From Haemonchus contortus (taxonomy: Eukaryota; Nematoda; Chromadorea; Rhabditida; Trichostrongylidae), in contig LS997564.1 of assembly GCA_000469685.2 (NCBI GenBank), forward strand, positions 25,850,459-25,914,458: a DNA stretch of 64,000 nucleotides, in the 5' to 3' direction. Shown here in pieces: positions 60,811-64,000 of this stretch. The notes under the pieces were generated by a model. It was not told where the DNA came from, searched no databases, and saw only the letters and a program-made list of their open reading frames with translations. The translations under genes were made by a program, and so were the position numbers. Numbering within the stretch: the stretch's first letter is position 1; every line of letters begins with the position of its first letter.

Positions 60811-61318
60811 TAAAGACACAGTTCACGATAAAAATGGGTTCTGAGATTGCTCCACAGGATGAATTCGAGGCCCCCGCGTATACCATATCTGGAACTACCA
60901 GGTAGAAAAACGTCCTAGTAGGGAGTTATAAAGGTTCAAATATTGGCCCGTGTGTATCCTCGGACGAGTTTTACCGGTATTGTAGAGGCTGCACCGATCA
61001 CAAGGAAACCCATGTAGGGAGTTCAAACAACTTGTCATGACCCAGAGCGACAGTGAAAGACCGTTCTCTTCAGTTCTGGCTTGATGTATTCAGCTCTTTG
61101 TGCAATTGCAATAACTGAAATCTCGCCCGAATACCCCTCCTATGTTATTTCCGTCATGGCAATCTCGTCCAACCACTATTTTCCCTACTTTTGAGGAGCC
61201 TTTTTTTGTCGAAATCGGCTAATTCTCTCGCTTTCTTCCTCACCGGTGAAATATACCCAATCTATACTTACGCTTTTTGAATAAAAACGGGTACTTTAAA
61301 GTTGTCAAAACTGTTACC
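60811..61318 (+). mobile_element. MITE of AAAGGCACAG family
   Basis: Left ttaaagacacagttcacgat. The right end is degenerate (tttaaagttgtcaaaactgt). The interior is the same as 38693-39190. Confidence 0.68.
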
Positions 61319-61834
61319 CGTATTATAAAAAGAAAAGCGCCAAATGGTAACAGAGTAGAGATCCTTTCATGCTTTAACAAATATATACTTTAATTCGTCA
61401 CCTTCAACTGCCCTTCTAGAGAAAACGGGCTCTGCGTCTATGTAAACGGGGTAGGCAGCGATGGGTTGGCCTTCCAGACGGAACGCGTACCAGATAGATA
61501 GCCACACCTTTACCCTGATAGAACTTCTGTTAGGCAAACAATTCTATCTTTTTTGGATGGTGTTCAAAAACTGTAATGACGACCGTTTATAGTCACAGTC
61601 ATCCATTCTGATGTTCGAATCATGCACTGATGTGCGAAACTTCGGCACGAAAGCAACTTCCGATTGTTGTACCTCTGCCAGACAACACAGCAACGTTGAT
61701 GAAGTTCTTACCACCCGATAGAGGACCATTACGGTACCGTACAAGAGGCAAATGACAGAAAATCGAAATAAGACGAACAGATACGGCATTTTTATTCATA
61801 AGCACCGATTACACATAAGCCTTCACCTTTATCC

Positions 61835-62842
61835 TGGTACTTCAAAGAACTCAAAGCAGGGTTTATGATCACTACGGACAGCAATAGAAGCTCTGCGACG
61901 CGATCCCATACTTTTCAGGAGGTTGGTAATGAGTTCCAGTGGCAGGGCATTCCACTACCTTATCAGCGCAATTAACATTTGCTGGTTGGTCACTCTTTCA
62001 TTTGAACCTAGTGCAGTGCATCTACCCACTGCATCTCAGACATGCTCGATGGGATATAGGTCGAGGAAACGGGGCGGCCCCTTCATTAGCCGGATATCCT
62101 CTCGTGCTAAGAACTCCTCCACCTCTGCTAATCTGTGCGGCCGTGCATTGTCATCCATAACAATGAATTCAAGTCCAATTGCAGCCCTGAAGGAATGCAC
62201 ATGAAGAAGGAGTATCTCGCCACAGAACGCTGACTAGTAAGGGTTCCACGCCCAAAAACCTGGAGGTTAGTACGGCTATGCAACATGATGCTCCCCCGTA
62301 CCATAATACCTCGACCACAAGAGGGACCAGGTTCGACAAGTTTGTGGGTGAGATGCGTGTTTCCACCTCTCGCCATATAAGAGTGTGTCAAGAATCACTA
62401 CTCTAACCGAATCTGTTCCCATCCGAAAAGAGCAGGCGGCTCCATTCCTCATCTGTCCATTCGCTATGCTCGTGGTATCACCTTGAACGGTCTCGGTGAT
62501 ACGCGAAAGTTACAGGAATACAACGTGGTGGTCGTCGGGCAAACAGACCACCGCTATGCAGTCGTCATGCCACTATATGCAGTGCGCGAGACGGCTTGCT
62601 TGGAGTCTTGTTAAAAGTCATTGCATTCACAGAAGCTGATTGACGTGGACCCTGTTGCAAAACATAGTGGTTATCCCTTGGTGCATTTAGACTTGATCGA
62701 TCACCTCCTCTCCTTCGGGCAGCAGTTATGGCGGTTCGGAATGCTCTCCACGGGAAACAACGCTGTGAGCGATACCGTCTTTTTGAGCTACTTCCGTCAT
62801 GGTTCGACCTTCTACGAGTTTCCCGATCATCCTTCCTTGTGT
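61835..62842 (-). pseudogene. Decayed Tc1/mariner-type transposase
   Basis: Reading the minus strand through breaks gives, in order: an N-terminal helix-turn-helix piece (MIGKLVEGRTMTEVAQKDGI), a first catalytic aspartate context (LLFSDGNRF), a degraded central block (GIMVRGSIMLHSRTNLQVFG), the second aspartate context (MDDNARPHRL) and the third acidic position in LDLYPIEHV. A stop replaces the expected Trp after EHV, another stop lies near the C-terminal LIALIR, and frame changes interrupt the first half. This is a dead DDE transposase of the Tc1/mariner superfamily. Terminal inverted repeats were not found by eye. Confidence 0.8.
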
Positions 62843-64000
62843 GAAGTCAGTTAGATGATGTACACGGAATTACTCGCTGATTGACGAAAATTTCTTTCGT
62901 TCCTAGCAACTGCCTCGACTGCCACCCATGTTTCGCGCTTTGTTTGAACTATTTTTCATAAAGGGGAGTCTAGATTCCTATGCATAACCGTTATAGGTCT
63001 GGCAATATACTCCCACACTTTCATTTATTTCCACCCAGTCACTAATGTTATTGTTTCATTATCCGTTTCGCCCCTAAGTTTAGCCACCAGCGTTGTATGT
63101 ATGATTAAGCCAGACTTACCATTAGTTACACGGCTGCTATCTGTTTCTTCTTACTCCTACCACTAAAAACAACCCAAAGTGTGGATCTAATGATAAGATA
63201 TGCAGGGTAACTGATACCTTTGAGGTGGATTTCTTCACAGTCTCCCCTAGCATCGTACCAGAGGTTTTCCTCCAGTTCTGGTTGTCAGTATAGACCTGAA
63301 GCTGGGCGATGAACGATGAAAAAGTTGAAAGTTTTAGTCATAAGTGATATGCAAAGCGAAAGAACAAGTCCATGTTTTGTTCCACTTCTTGCTCCAAAAA
63401 ATCATGTTTTACGCTAGCCCCGAGGATTTTCAGTGAGTAAGGGTTAGCGCAGATGTGAAAGGATATGGTGCAAGGTAAGTTATAGTGAAAATGATTCTAC
63501 TAATTGTGTGAGAAGTTATATTTTGAGTGAAGTAAGTGAGAATAGAATCGATAGGCGGTATCTTATGATTAGGCCTAATTACTATAGGTGTTACCAAAGA
63601 AAGTCAAGGTGTTACAGTATGGATGCTCAATTAAAATAGAGCATCATATATAATTATTCAAATTAAGTGATAGGGAAAAGAAAGGTGGGCGTAGTGCTGG
63701 CTGGCTGAATAGAAGGTCTGGCTCTCATTGGAAGCTGCAAAACACTCTTCAAGGTGGCGAGGACAAGCCTGAAGCTGTGAGACCTTTACAAGAAGCGTGT
63801 TAGTCGAAAAACAGAAAGAATTTCCCATAGGCAAATGCTGCCATTGTACTCTATGAAGGTTGAAGCCCTAGTGACGCTGTGATTGGCGAGTGATTCTGCG
63901 AAAGCCAGCTTACGTATATAGGAGGGTAGCCTCTCGAAAAACTTCCAAAAATGTTTTTTTGTAGGATAAAATCCACAAACCTAGAAGCTGTCCTATCCCG
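62843..64000. other. No gene or repeat recognised
   Basis: A/T-rich sequence flanking the dead transposase; no inverted terminus or open frame of note. Confidence 0.35.

Overview
The window looks like nuclear DNA of a nematode, most likely a clade V (strongylid-like) parasite with a repeat-rich genome. Three things point that way. (1) Two multi-exon genes reconstruct cleanly as relatives of Caenorhabditis NHL-1 and DOXA-1. (2) Introns have short GTAAGT/GTATGT-type donors and TTTCAG-type acceptors. (3) At least two initiator ATGs sit only 4-5 bases after a strong TTTCAG acceptor, as expected for spliced-leader trans-splicing. No operon, ribosome-binding site, CRISPR array or bacterial feature is present. 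Species assignment is inference.

Layout. 1-1985: two tRNA-derived SINE copies and the upstream region of the first gene. 1986-14601 (+): a TRIM-NHL gene (nhl-1-like). Fourteen exons joined by phase give 935 codons: RING finger, B-box-like zinc finger, coiled coil, Pro/Ser/Arg-rich linker and a six-repeat NHL propeller. Its 6.3 kb intron is full of transposon debris. 14602-17854: 3' flank, one full-length SINE and one MITE. 17855-18182 (+): first two exons of a gene I do not recognise. 18900-19440: a large (ATT)n tract and a nested inverted repeat. 20124-22757: two of three copies of a dispersed unit with a conserved GC-rich leader followed by a signal-peptide-like reading frame. 24019-28103 (-): a nine-exon gene for a dual oxidase maturation factor (doxa-1-like), 337 codons. 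28104-56459: gene-poor DNA with SINEs, MITEs, the third copy of the leader/signal-peptide unit (41713-42300) and several candidate exons of unknown genes. 56460-59358: a 1450 bp tandem duplication with no difference that I noticed between copies, ending in a TA-flanked MITE. 60811-61318: another MITE. 61835-62842 (-): a decayed Tc1/mariner transposase. 62843-64000: nothing recognised.

The two firm genes are functionally separate. One is a predicted E3 ubiquitin ligase or RNA-binding TRIM-NHL protein. The other is a membrane chaperone for the dual oxidase that, in nematodes, makes the hydrogen peroxide used in cuticle cross-linking. Most of the remaining DNA is explained by three dispersed repeat families: a tRNA-derived SINE, a MITE with AAAGGCACAG...CTGTGCCTTT termini, and the leader/signal-peptide unit. 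The last of these is the best candidate for something undescribed.
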